Of a stretch of 64,000 bases of DNA, positions 48,054 to 56,502 are shown piece by piece. Within the stretch, counting starts at the first letter, position 1. Each line of letters begins with the position of its first letter. Made by a program: the position numbers and the translations under genes. This stretch comes from Herbaspirillum robiniae (GTDB taxonomy: Bacteria > Pseudomonadota > Gammaproteobacteria > Burkholderiales > Burkholderiaceae_D), in the NCBI RefSeq assembly GCF_002213415.1, contig NZ_NJGU01000017.1, positions 29,957 through 93,956 on the forward strand, written 5' to 3'. The notes under the pieces were generated by a model that saw nothing but the letters and a program-made list of their open reading frames with translations, searched no databases and was not told where the DNA came from.

Positions 48054-48059
48054 ATTATA
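48054..48059 (-). promoter_or_regulatory. Consensus -10 box for the symporter gene
   Basis: TATAAT on the minus strand; the -35 region (CTTGGC or GCTTGG at 16-17 bp) is weak. Sigma-70 type promoter, 60 bp before the ATG. Confidence 0.5.
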
Positions 48060-48317
48060 GCGGCAACTTCGGCGCGCCAAGCCGCTTGGGCGTGACATTT
48101 ACGCGCCTGTCCGCAACAGGCCACAGTCGGCCGCGGCGGGCCTTGTCGGCAAGCAAGAAGCGCTCCCGCCAGCGGAGCGAAAATGGGAGGGAATGCGAGG
48201 AGAGGTGCCAGGAGGAAATATCGCTGCTGCGGCCGCCGCGACGAAGGCGCCGCGGCCCGGGCGGGATCGCAGGCTCAGGGAGCCAGGAAATCAGGAAACC
48301 GGAAGCGCAGCCGCGGC

Positions 48318-49295
48318 TCAGGCGCCGCCGGCGCTGCGTTCGTAGGCGGGGCAACCGTCCTTGCCCCATTTGCCGTTGCACAGCTTCCACAGGCAGCTCT
48401 CGCGCGCGAACAGCGACAGCGCGCTGCACTGCTGGACCTGCTCGCCCACTGAAGGCGGCGCCACCTCGACCACGTCGGGTTCCGGTATCGCGGCCTGGCT
48501 GCGTTCGGCCTTGGCGCGGGCGGCGGCCAGCTGCGCCTCGGCCTCGCGACGGCGCTGCTCGCGCAGGGCCTGCGCGGCGTCTTCGCGGCGATGGCGCGCC
48601 TCGGCGGTGGCGCGCTTCTGCGCCAGCAGGTGCGCCTTTTCTTCGGATTCCTGCTGGAGGATGGCGATGGCGTCGCGCACCGGCATCTGCTCGGCCGGCT
48701 CGTCGATGACGGCGGCAGCGGGCGCTGCGGCGGCCGGGGCCGGCGCCGCCTTCCTCAGCGAGGGCAGCTCCGGCGCCATGGGCTTGAGTCCGCGCTGCGG
48801 CCACGAGGCCTGCGACGTCCACCACAAGGCCAGGCCGATGGCCGCCAGCGTCAGCAGCGACACCGGCCACGCCGCGCGCGCCGAACCGGCGACTTCATGC
48901 GGTGCGGGCCGGCTGGCCGGGCTTGCGGTCTCGGGTTGCGGCTGGAGCTGGGGTTGGCGTTGGGGTTGCGGCAGCGGCACGGCCGCCGGGAACGCCTGGG
49001 AGCCGACCAGCGGGGCCACCGCGTCCGGCAGGACAGGCGCCTCCCGCGTGCTCACGGGAGCGGCGGACGGCGCAGATTCCAGGCGGGCTTCTGCCGCGGC
49101 CGCCTCGGTCACGACGGCGGCCGTCACGGAGGCGGCGGCGACGGCGGCGGCGGTGATGTGCGACGCGCGGATTTCCAGCTCGTCGTCGGCGATGATGTTT
49201 TCTTCCGGAGCGGGTTGCACGAGCGTGTCCAGGCCGGCATCTGGCGATGCCGCCGGTTTGTCGCCCTCTTCCCCTTTGCGATGCAGGACCTGCAT
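48318..49295 (-). CDS. Single-pass membrane protein with coiled coil and Cys-rich tail, function unknown
   Basis: 325 residues from the ATG at 49295, preceded by GGGGAAGG. Low-complexity Ala/Pro/Gln region to ~140, one membrane helix at ~150-170 (AAWPVSLLTLAAIGLALWWT), another Pro/Ala linker, a charged coiled coil at ~215-270 (LAQKRATAEARHRREDAAQA) and a C-terminal motif with four cysteines (QCSALSLFARESCLWKLCNG, then KWGKDGCPAYE). The layout is TonB/TolA-like but the end is not a TonB fold. The conserved-looking Cys tail is probably the functional part, outside the cytoplasm. Not in an obvious operon. Confidence 0.7.
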   Translation of the reverse strand: MQVLHRKGEEGDKPAASPDAGLDTLVQPAPEENIIADDELEIRASHITAAAVAAASVTAAVVTEAAAAEARLESAPSAAPVSTREAPVLPDAVAPLVGSQAFPAAVPLPQPQRQPQLQPQPETASPASRPAPHEVAGSARAAWPVSLLTLAAIGLALWWTSQASWPQRGLKPMAPELPSLRKAAPAPAAAAPAAAVIDEPAEQMPVRDAIAILQQESEEKAHLLAQKRATAEARHRREDAAQALREQRRREAEAQLAAARAKAERSQAAIPEPDVVEVAPPSVGEQVQQCSALSLFARESCLWKLCNGKWGKDGCPAYERSAGGA

Positions 49296-49659
49296 TTCCT
49301 TCCCCTGTGTTTCGCTACGACCGCCGTCCCGACGGAAATGGTTGCGCCCCCACGAAACCCGCCCTCCGGGCGATGCGCGAAAAGGCAAAGCCCACGCTGT
49401 TTCGCGGGATGGGTTTCTGCGTCTGATTGTGTTTCTGCCCGGTCTCCGTGGTCGCTGTGTTCAGCGTTTTTTCTTCGGGCGTATTTTTTTCGACGGAAGG
49501 CTATTTTGCTCCCAAATTTCCGAAAGGCAAATCAAAGTTTGCGCTTGCCGTGAAATTTCCACAGCCCAGCACCGGCGCGTGTTGCCGGGCGGCCAACAAA
49601 AGCAAAACGGCAGCCGCGTCGCCGCGGCTGCCGTCATGACTGAGCGTCAACAGATCACA
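49296..49659. other. 364-bp gap with A-tracts and the lysA terminator
   Basis: No gene seen. On the minus strand two A-tracts (49484-49490 and 49467-49472), about 17-18 bp apart, lie upstream of the membrane-protein gene and may bend DNA. The lysA terminator ends the gap. Confidence 0.55.
49600..49634 (-). terminator. Terminator of lysA
   Basis: ACGGCAGCCGCG (49607-49618) pairs perfectly with CGCGGCTGCCGT (49623-49634); the minus strand continues TTTGCTTTTG. Confidence 0.88.
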
Positions 49660-50943
49660 TCAGCTGACGATGCTTTCCAGCGCAAACAGGTCGGACGGAT
49701 TCTCACGCTTGCGGATCAGATGTGCACGCACGCCGTCGACCAGCACCTCGGCGGCGCGGCCGCGGGTGTTGTAGTTGGACGCCATGGTCATGCCGTAGGC
49801 GCCGGCCGAGGCGAAGGCCAGCAGGTCGCCCTGTTCGATGGCCAGCTCGCGGCCGCGCGCCAGCCAGTCGCCGGACTCGCACACCGGGCCGACCACGTCG
49901 TAGACCTGGGCGCCGGCGGCGTCTTCCTTGACCGCCTTCACGCCGTGCCAGGCTTCGTACATGGCCGGGCGCATCAGGTCGTTCATGGCGGCGTCGACCA
50001 CGGCGAAGTTCTTGCTCTCGCCGTGCTTGAGGTACTGCACTTCGGTCAGCAGCACGCCGGCGTTGCCGACGATGGAGCGGCCCGGCTCGAACATCACCTG
50101 GATCTGGCGGCCGCCGTACTTTTGCTTGCGCCAGGCGTCCACGCGGGCGAACACGCGCGCCAGGTAGTCGCCGACGGCGACCGGCTGCTCGTCGTCGTAG
50201 CGGATGCCGATGCCGCCGCCGATGTCGAGGTGATGGATGTGGATGCCTTCGGCTTCCAGCGCGTCGACCATGTCGATCACCTTGTCCAGCGCTTCCAGCA
50301 GCGGCGAGTCGTCCAGCAGCTGCGAACCGATGTGGCAGTCGATGCCGACCACTTCGATGTTGGGCAGCGCGGCGGCGGTGCGGTAGCAGTTCAGCGCGTC
50401 TTCATAGGCCACGCCGAACTTGTTTTCCTTCAGGCCGGTGGAGATGTAGGGATGGGTCTTGGCGTCGACGTTGGGGTTCACGCGCAGCGAGATGCGCGCG
50501 CGCTTGCCCATTTCGCCGGCCACTTCGTTCAGGCGCGCCACCTCGGGGATGGACTCGACGTTGAAGCACAGGATGTCGTGCTCCAGCGCCAGCTTCATCT
50601 CGTCGCGGCCCTTGCCCACGCCGGAGAAGATGACCTTGCGCGCGTCGCCGCCGGCGGCCACCACGCGCAGCAGCTCGCCGCCGGAGACGATGTCGAAGCC
50701 CGAACCCAGCTGGCCCAGCAGGTTCAGCACCGCCAGGTTGGAGTTGGACTTGACCGAATAGCACACCAGCGCGCCTTCATCGCCGCGGCCGGCCTTGCGG
50801 CAGGCGTCGGCGTAGGCCGAGAAGTTCTCGACCAGGGCGGCCTTGGAATAGACATAGAGCGGCGTGCCGAACTGGGCGGCCAGGGCCTGCAGGGACACTT
50901 GTTCGGCGTGCAGCACGCCGTTGCGATAGCTGAAATGGGACAT
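49660..50943 (-). CDS. lysA: Diaminopimelate decarboxylase
   Basis: 427 residues, fold-type III PLP enzyme. PLP lysine in LVCYSVKSNSNLAV (~63), the HIGSQL motif, the glycine-rich phosphate loop DIGGGIGIRYDDE, EPGRSIVGNAG, and the second-subunit catalytic Cys in VVGPVCESGDWLA. It makes lysine from meso-diaminopimelate, the last step of the pathway. It follows the lptM gene by 94 bp, an arrangement common in proteobacteria. Confidence 0.95.
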   Translation of the reverse strand: MSHFSYRNGVLHAEQVSLQALAAQFGTPLYVYSKAALVENFSAYADACRKAGRGDEGALVCYSVKSNSNLAVLNLLGQLGSGFDIVSGGELLRVVAAGGDARKVIFSGVGKGRDEMKLALEHDILCFNVESIPEVARLNEVAGEMGKRARISLRVNPNVDAKTHPYISTGLKENKFGVAYEDALNCYRTAAALPNIEVVGIDCHIGSQLLDDSPLLEALDKVIDMVDALEAEGIHIHHLDIGGGIGIRYDDEQPVAVGDYLARVFARVDAWRKQKYGGRQIQVMFEPGRSIVGNAGVLLTEVQYLKHGESKNFAVVDAAMNDLMRPAMYEAWHGVKAVKEDAAGAQVYDVVGPVCESGDWLARGRELAIEQGDLLAFASAGAYGMTMASNYNTRGRAAEVLVDGVRAHLIRKRENPSDLFALESIVS

Positions 50944-51037
50944 GGGAGTCGTTGATGCGAAATCTGTTGTGGGGTCCGGCGCGCCCTTTGCCTGCCATGG
51001 GGGCGCCGGCGTGAAGCTCTTGCCTGGCGGCGCCGGC

Positions 51038-51247
51038 TTACTTGACGGCGCTGTCGGCCGCGTCCGGTTTCGAGACGGCGCCGCCGGCCTGCGCATCGGC
51101 CGGTTTGGGCGTGGTCTGCACCAGCGGATCGGGCGGGATCCTGGGCATGTACAGCGGCCCCTTCTGGCCGCAGCCGGCAAGGATCAGGAGCGACGAGAAC
51201 GTCGCCAGTGCGGCTGCGCGGCGGGCAAGAGAATAGTGTGACTTCAC
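51038..51247 (-). CDS. lptM: LptM-like small lipoprotein
   Basis: 69 residues. Signal peptide with lipobox LILAGCGQKGPLYMP; the GCGQKGPLYMP run is the hallmark of LptM (YifL, PF13627), which helps the LptD-LptE LPS translocon mature. The tail is Pro/Ala rich. The start appears to be GTG at 51247; no in-frame ATG exists upstream of the signal sequence. Divergent from cyaY across 49 bp and upstream of lysA, the standard neighbourhood. Confidence 0.9.
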   Translation of the reverse strand: MKSHYSLARRAAALATFSSLLILAGCGQKGPLYMPRIPPDPLVQTTPKPADAQAGGAVSKPDAADSAVK

Positions 51248-51296
51248 GATAAAATGGCGGATTACATCGAAATCTTAGAATGACTTGGAGTTTAGC

Positions 51297-51629
51297 ATGA
51301 CGGAATCGGAATTCCTGGACCTGGCGGACGCGACCTTGTCGACCATTGAAGCCGTGCTGGAAAAGGCCTGCGACGAGGGCGACCTGGACGTCGAATGCAG
51401 CCGCAGCGGCAATGTCCTGGAGGTCGAGTGCATCAACGACGGCTCCAAGATCATCATCAACAGCCAGGCGCCCATGAAGGAAATGTGGGTGGCCGCGCGC
51501 TCCGGCGGCTTTCACTACCGCTACGACGGCGCCCACTGGAAGAACACCCGCGACGGCTCCGAGCTGTATGCGGCCCTGTCGGAAATCGTCAGCGCCCAGG
51601 GCGGCGTGCAGGTCAGCCTGCAGCCCTGA
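51297..51629 (+). CDS. cyaY: Frataxin-like iron-sulfur assembly protein CyaY
   Basis: 110 residues, family length. The acidic first helix (MTESEFLDLADATLSTIEAV, later CDEGDLDVE) binds iron and the sheet carries GNVLEVEC and the conserved PMKEMWVAARSGGFHY segment with its WxAxxxGG core. CyaY modulates IscS and delivers or meters iron for Fe-S clusters. TTGGAG precedes the ATG at 51297. Divergent from lptM-lysA. Confidence 0.95.
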   Translation: MTESEFLDLADATLSTIEAVLEKACDEGDLDVECSRSGNVLEVECINDGSKIIINSQAPMKEMWVAARSGGFHYRYDGAHWKNTRDGSELYAALSEIVSAQGGVQVSLQP

Positions 51630-51784
51630 AGCACGGCGTGCGCGTGCACGCCGCCGCTGCGCCGGCCGCCTCCTGATCCGGATATGATGCGGCGCGGGTC
51701 GCCTTTTGGGCGATGCGCCGCTTATACTTGCGTGTTTTCCGTTTCCATCTATTTACATCAGCCGATCTGAAGCCGGCAGCATCC

Positions 51785-52252
51785 ATGCGTCGTTCCCTTT
51801 TGCCCTCCAGGCGACATCCCGCCTTCCTGTTCCTGCAACGCGGACTGGCGCGCCTGCGCTGGATCATCGTGCTGACGGTGCTGGCGGTGGCGGCCGCGAT
51901 CGGCGTGCCGCGCGTGGCCGAGCGCATCGCCCATGATCACGGCCCGCAGGCGCAGGCGGTCGACGCCGACCTGCGCGCCATCGCCGCCGGGCTGGAACAA
52001 TACCGCAAGGACAACGGCCGCTATCCCAGCACCCAGCAAGGCCTGCTGGCGCTGGTGATCCGCCCGACGCGCGCGCCGCTGGCGCCGGCCTGGCAGGTCG
52101 GCGGCTACGTCGAACGCCTGCCGCGCGACCCTTGGGGCAACCCTTACCAATACGGCGCCGATGACGACGGCGGCAGCTTCCAGCTGTTCTCCTTCGGCCA
52201 GGCCGGCCCTGACGGCGGCGAAGACGACCCGCACGTGATCCGCCTGCACTGA
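51785..52252 (+). CDS. Orphan GspG-like pseudopilin with degenerate leader site
   Basis: 155 residues from the ATG at 51785; an ATG at 51713 is possible, neither with a good Shine-Dalgarno. The C-terminal domain is clearly T2SS major-pseudopilin type: LEQYRKDNGRYPSTQQGLLA, GGYVERLPRDPWGNPYQYG and a FSFGQAGPDGGEDDPH end. The N-terminal helix (RGLARLRWIIVLTVLAVAAA) keeps the Gly at the expected cleavage site but has Arg instead of Glu at +5 and lacks the GFTLIE consensus. No other gsp gene is near. It may be an anchored, unprocessed relative rather than a working pilin. Confidence 0.8.
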   Translation: MRRSLLPSRRHPAFLFLQRGLARLRWIIVLTVLAVAAAIGVPRVAERIAHDHGPQAQAVDADLRAIAAGLEQYRKDNGRYPSTQQGLLALVIRPTRAPLAPAWQVGGYVERLPRDPWGNPYQYGADDDGGSFQLFSFGQAGPDGGEDDPHVIRLH

Positions 52253-52478
52253 CGTGCACCGGCGCCCGTGCCGGGCGCCCCCCTCTCCCCCGCTTTGTTC
52301 CAGCACACCCGCGTAGCGGGTGCGGCGATGCCTGCGCGCAATCTTCTTATCCGCCAGGAAAATGACAGGGTTTTACTCGCATCTTTCCAAACCGGGATTT
52401 ACAACCAGCGGAGCCAGCCTGGCGTGGCAGCGATGCGCTTGCGAGACAACGGCTCGCAAAATCCTTACATTTATTTAC

Positions 52479-52519
52479 AGTTAATGGTTAAATATAAATA
52501 AAAACAATTCCCATTAACT
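52479..52519. promoter_or_regulatory. Inverted repeat in the receptor promoter region
   Basis: AGTTAATGG (52479-52487) and CCATTAACT (52511-52519), perfect 9-bp arms 23 bp apart, overlapping the candidate Fur box. Confidence 0.45.
52497..52515 (+). promoter_or_regulatory. Candidate Fur box upstream of the siderophore receptor
   Basis: The 19-mer AATAAAAACAATTCCCATT matches the palindromic consensus AATGAGAAT-N-ATTCTCATT at 14 of 18 defined positions; the right half is nearly perfect. It lies 27 bp before the receptor ATG in AT-rich sequence, where Fur would block transcription when iron is plentiful. Confidence 0.6.
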
Positions 52520-52542
52520 TAAATAAAAACGAAAGCCCTCTC

Positions 52543-54678
52543 ATGAAGTTCCGCCTCAAGCCGGGTTGCCTGGCTGTGCTGACCGCCTTTTCCGTAGCTC
52601 CCGCCGCCGTTTCCACCGCCTTTGCCCAGAGCGCCGAAAGCCTGCCCCAGGTGCAGGTCAGCGGCTCGCGCGTCAATGACAACTACGTCGCGCCCACCGC
52701 GGTGTCCGGCACCAAGACCGAAGCGCCGCTGCGCGACATTCCGCAGACCATCAACGTGGTGCCGGCGCAGGTCATCCGCGACCAGAACGCCACCTCGCTG
52801 CAGGACGTGCTCAAGAACGTGCCCGGCCTGGGCCTGTCGACCGGCGACGGCCAGCGCGACCAGGTCTTCATCCGCGGCTTCACCGCCATCGGCGACCAGT
52901 TCGTGGACGGCTTCCGCGACGATGCGCTGTACTTCCGCGACCTCTCCAACGTCGAGACGATAGAAGTGATCAAGGGCCCCGCCGCCGTGCTGTACGGCCG
53001 CGGCTCCTCGGGCGGCCTGATCAACCGCGTGACCAAGAAGCCGGGCATCGACGTTTCCGACGTCAGCTTCACCGCCAACAGCACCGCCGGCCGCCGCGCC
53101 GAACTGGACCTGGGACGCGGCGCCGGCGACGGCGTGGTGTCCTGGCGCCTGACCGGCGCCGTGGAGCGCGGCGACAGCTTCCGCGCCCAGCAATTCATCG
53201 ACCGCGCCGCCTTCGCGCCGTCGATGGAGCTGAAGTTCTCGCCCGACACCAAGCTGCTGCTGCAGGCCGACTACCTGGAAGACCGCCGCGTGATGGACTT
53301 CGGCATTCCCTCGTACAAGGGGCGTCCGGTGAGCGTGGATCCGGGCACTTACTACGGTGCGCGCAATGCGCGCGATGCCGATTTCGTGCAGTCGCGCGTG
53401 GTCTCGACCTCGGCCGTGTTCTCGCATCGCATCGACGACTCGCTGTCCTTCAAGAACAACTTCCGTTATTACGACTACCACCTCAACCGCAATCCGACCA
53501 ACATCAGCGGCAACGTCAATGAAACCGCCCAGACGATGACCCTGAACCATTCCAAGCTGGTGCGCGACGAGAATGGCTGGTTCAACCAGAGCGAACTGAC
53601 GCAGAAGCTGCAACTGGGCAGCATGAAGCACGAGTTCCTGTACGGCGTCGAGTTCGGCAGCCAGAGCAAGGACGCCTACACCTACAACGGCGTGGCGGTA
53701 GCGACCGGCGTCAACATCTTCAATCCCGTGCTGCCGGTGGTGAACCCCAACACGCTGGGCGCCCTGACCACGACCTACGGCACCTACAACACCTTCGGCG
53801 CCTACCTGCAGGACAACATCGCTTTCAGCGAACAATGGAAGGCGCTGGTCGGCCTGCGCTACGACAGCTTCGAGCAGAAGTCGCGCATCGTCGGCGGCAC
53901 CTCGCCGGGCAGCCTGGCGCGCACCGATACCGCCTTCAGCCCGCGCGTCGGCCTGGTGTGGCAACCGACGGAGACCCAGTCCTACTATGTCTCGCTGAGC
54001 AAGTCCTTCCAGCCGTCCGGCGAAAACTTTGCGCTGGCCGTCAACAACGCCGACCTGTCGCCCGAGACCACCCGCAACACCGAAGTGGGCGCCAAGTATG
54101 ACCTGCTCGAAGGCCGCGCCAGCGCCACGGTGTCCTTGTTCCGCCTGGAGCGCAACAACATCAAGACCACCGACCCGACCAACAACAACCGCCTGATCCC
54201 CGTGGGCACGCAGCGCACCGACGGCGCCGAGTTCACCCTGAGCGCGGACCTCAAGGGCGGCTGGAAGGTCATGGCCGGCTATGCCTACCTGGATGCCGTC
54301 ATCACCGACTCCACCGCCTTCGACACCAGCGCGCCGGGTACCGGCAACGTGCCGGTCAAGGGCAAGAACGCCACCCTCACGCCCAAGCACAGCGCCAACC
54401 TGTGGGTCACCAAGGACCTGGGCAGCGGCTTCACGGTGGGCGGCGGCGCCAACGCCATCGCGGCGCGCTTCGCCAACCCGGGCAACACCGTCACCCTGCC
54501 GGGCTACGTAACGGCCGATGCGATGGCTGCCTATCGCACCGCCAAGTACGATATCCAGCTCAATATCGGCAACATCTTCAATACCAACTACATCATCTCC
54601 GGCCACGGTTCCAGCCCCAACCTGAGCCTGCCGGGCGCGCCGCGCAACGTGGCGCTGACGCTGCGCTATCACATGTAA
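52543..54678 (+). CDS. TonB-dependent siderophore receptor
   Basis: 711 residues. Signal peptide cleaved near STAFAQ (~residue 29), TonB box LPQVQVSG, plug with DIPQTINVVPAQVI, VFIRGFTAIGDQFVDGFRDD and VLYGRGSSGGLINRVTKKPG, the last being a siderophore-receptor signature, then the barrel ending NVALTLRYHM. FiuA/FcuA-like receptors for hydroxamate or catecholate siderophores share this layout. A Fur-box match upstream supports iron uptake. No biosynthesis or ABC genes are adjacent, so it may import a foreign siderophore. Confidence 0.92.
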   Translation: MKFRLKPGCLAVLTAFSVAPAAVSTAFAQSAESLPQVQVSGSRVNDNYVAPTAVSGTKTEAPLRDIPQTINVVPAQVIRDQNATSLQDVLKNVPGLGLSTGDGQRDQVFIRGFTAIGDQFVDGFRDDALYFRDLSNVETIEVIKGPAAVLYGRGSSGGLINRVTKKPGIDVSDVSFTANSTAGRRAELDLGRGAGDGVVSWRLTGAVERGDSFRAQQFIDRAAFAPSMELKFSPDTKLLLQADYLEDRRVMDFGIPSYKGRPVSVDPGTYYGARNARDADFVQSRVVSTSAVFSHRIDDSLSFKNNFRYYDYHLNRNPTNISGNVNETAQTMTLNHSKLVRDENGWFNQSELTQKLQLGSMKHEFLYGVEFGSQSKDAYTYNGVAVATGVNIFNPVLPVVNPNTLGALTTTYGTYNTFGAYLQDNIAFSEQWKALVGLRYDSFEQKSRIVGGTSPGSLARTDTAFSPRVGLVWQPTETQSYYVSLSKSFQPSGENFALAVNNADLSPETTRNTEVGAKYDLLEGRASATVSLFRLERNNIKTTDPTNNNRLIPVGTQRTDGAEFTLSADLKGGWKVMAGYAYLDAVITDSTAFDTSAPGTGNVPVKGKNATLTPKHSANLWVTKDLGSGFTVGGGANAIAARFANPGNTVTLPGYVTADAMAAYRTAKYDIQLNIGNIFNTNYIISGHGSSPNLSLPGAPRNVALTLRYHM

Positions 54679-54742
54679 TCGAGAGCCTGCGGCTGGTATC
54701 GGGGCCGGGCCCCGGCGTCGTTCGTCATGTCCGGCCGGCAAT

Positions 54743-54782
54743 AAAAAAAACCTCCGCGGAATTGCTCCCGCGGAGGTTTTTT
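54743..54782. terminator. Bidirectional terminator
   Basis: CCTCCGCGG (54751-54759) with CCGCGGAGG (54768-54776), A-run before and T-run after. Serves the receptor gene and the convergent small gene at 54812-55015. Confidence 0.9.
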
Positions 54783-54811
54783 CTTGCCTGGTCGGTACCG
54801 AGGACGCCTGG

Positions 54812-55015
54812 CTACTTCCCCTCGCCGCCGACCAGCTTCTTCAGCAAGTCGGATTTCAAACGCTGCCGCTCTGCGGCTTCGCTCTTGCGATGCGACCCGG
54901 CGCCGCCGGCACGCTGCTGCGCGGCGACGGCCACCGGATTGCGCGGCGCCGTGCGCTGCGAAGGCTCGACGCGAAAACTCATCTTCTGCCGCGTCGCCAG
55001 TCCCTTGTTGGCCAT
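54812..55015 (-). CDS. 67-residue basic protein of unknown function
   Basis: AAAGGGGC precedes the ATG at 55015. The product is strongly basic and hydrophilic (MANKGLATRQKMSFRVEP at the start, ERQRLKSDLLKKLVGGEGK at the end), with no cysteine or membrane segment; likely nucleic-acid or ribosome associated by charge alone. It follows hslU by 41 bp on the same strand and ends before a bidirectional terminator, so it may be the last gene of the hslVU operon. Confidence 0.6.
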   Translation of the reverse strand: MANKGLATRQKMSFRVEPSQRTAPRNPVAVAAQQRAGGAGSHRKSEAAERQRLKSDLLKKLVGGEGK

Positions 55016-55056
55016 CGCCGTGCCCCTTTGTCGCCTTGCCGCTTCGCGCGAGTGCC

Positions 55057-56409
55057 TTACAGCACGTAGCGCGACAGGTCTTCGTTGACGGCCAGCTCGC
55101 CCAGACGCTCGTTGACGTAGGCGTCGTCGATGCTCAGCGTATTGCTGGCGCCGGATTCGCCGGCGGTGAAGGAGATCTCTTCCAGCAGCTTTTCCATCAC
55201 CGTGTACAGGCGGCGGGCGCCGATGTTCTCGGTCTTCTCGTTGACCGAGTAGGAGATCTCCGCCAGGCGCTTGATGCCGCTGTCGGCGAACTCGATCTTC
55301 ACGCCTTCGGTGGCCAGCAGCGCCTCGTACTGCTTGGTCAGGCAGGCGTCGGTGCCGGTCAGGATGCGCTCGAAGTCGGCGATCGACAGCGAATCCAGCT
55401 CCACGCGGATCGGGAAGCGGCCCTGCAATTCCGGAATCAGGTCCGACGGCTTGGACAGGTGGAACGCGCCCGAAGCGATGAACAGGATGTGGTCGGTCTT
55501 GATCATGCCGTACTTGGTGTTGACGGTCGTGCCTTCCACCAGCGGCAGCAGGTCGCGCTGCACGCCGGCGCGCGAGACGTCGGCGCCGCCGTTCTGCGAA
55601 CGGGTGGCGATCTTGTCGATCTCGTCCAGGAACACGATGCCATTCTGTTCGACATTGGCAATGGCCTTCTGCTTCAGCTCTTCCTCGTTGACCAGCTTGC
55701 CGGCTTCTTCCTCGATCAGCAGCTTCATCGCCTCCTTGATCTTGACCTTGCGCGCCTTCTTGCGCTGGTTGCCCAGGCCCGAGAACATCGACTTGATCTG
55801 CTCGGTCATTTCTTCCATGCCCGGCGGCGCCATGATTTCCATGGCGGCCGAGCCTTCGGCCAGTTCCAGCTCGATCTCGCGGTCGTCCAGCGCGCCTTCG
55901 CGCAGGCGCTTGCGGAAGGTCTGGCGGGTGGTGTTCTTGTCGTCCTTCTCGCCGGAAGGGCCGGCATCATTGCCCGGCGTGAAGCCGAAGTCGCGCGCCG
56001 GCGGCAGCAGGATGTCGAGGATGCGGTCTTCGGCGGCGTCCTCGGCGCGGGCGCGCACCTTGCGCGTTTCCTGCTCGCGGGTCTGCTTGACGCCGATGTC
56101 GATCAGGTCGCGGATGATGGTGTCCACATCGCGGCCGACATAGCCGACTTCGGTGAACTTGGTCGCTTCGATCTTGATGAAGGGCGCGTCGGCCAGCTTG
56201 GCCAGGCGGCGTGCGATCTCGGTCTTGCCCACGCCGGTGGGGCCGATCATCAGGATGTTCTTGGGCGTGATCTCATGACGCAACGGCTCGTCGATCTGCT
56301 GGCGGCGCCAGCGGTTGCGCAGCGCGATGGCCACCGCGCGCTTGGCGCGGCCCTGGCCGACGACGTGCTTGTCGAGTTCCGAGACGATCTCTTTGGGGGT
56401 CATGTTCAT
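55057..56409 (-). CDS. hslU: ATP-dependent protease ATPase subunit HslU
   Basis: 450 residues, AAA+ ClpX-type unfoldase. [20 protein letters not shown], Walker [12 protein letters not shown], pore-loop GYVGRDV, the I domain at ~105-240, Walker [11 protein letters not shown], and the C-terminal tail SRYVL that docks into HslV. It unfolds substrates for HslV. The frame opens with ATG-AAC-ATG. A terminator-like hairpin stands between hslV and this gene. Confidence 0.97.
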   Translation of the reverse strand: MNMTPKEIVSELDKHVVGQGRAKRAVAIALRNRWRRQQIDEPLRHEITPKNILMIGPTGVGKTEIARRLAKLADAPFIKIEATKFTEVGYVGRDVDTIIRDLIDIGVKQTREQETRKVRARAEDAAEDRILDILLPPARDFGFTPGNDAGPSGEKDDKNTTRQTFRKRLREGALDDREIELELAEGSAAMEIMAPPGMEEMTEQIKSMFSGLGNQRKKARKVKIKEAMKLLIEEEAGKLVNEEELKQKAIANVEQNGIVFLDEIDKIATRSQNGGADVSRAGVQRDLLPLVEGTTVNTKYGMIKTDHILFIASGAFHLSKPSDLIPELQGRFPIRVELDSLSIADFERILTGTDACLTKQYEALLATEGVKIEFADSGIKRLAEISYSVNEKTENIGARRLYTVMEKLLEEISFTAGESGASNTLSIDDAYVNERLGELAVNEDLSRYVL

Positions 56410-56452
56410 GGCTGTGTTCCAGTGTTCTTTTGGCGTTGCGGTCGGAGGGATG

Positions 56453-56489
56453 AAAAAAGAGCCGGGTCCGTACTGCGGATCGCCGGCTC
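56453..56489 (-). terminator. Terminator-like hairpin between hslV and hslU
   Basis: On the minus strand GAGCCGG and CCGGCTC bracket an inner ATCCG-CAGTA-CGGAC helix and are followed by TTTTTT, 43 bp upstream of the hslU start. It should partly end hslV transcription. Confidence 0.7.
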
Positions 56490-56502
56490 AAGCTCTCACC
56501 AC

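Larger units (their letters stand above)
47995..48317. other. 323-bp gap with the symporter promoter
   Basis: Holds the symporter promoter and palindrome (48012-48059). The rest is GC-rich without a gene I can support; longer open frames here on either strand have random, Arg/Pro-rich translations. Confidence 0.55.

Noticed and set aside
48086..48709. Plus-strand frame overlapping the unknown membrane-protein gene
   Set aside because: Its translation is Arg/Pro/Ala noise, while the minus-strand frame has a ribosome site, a membrane helix and a cysteine-rich end.
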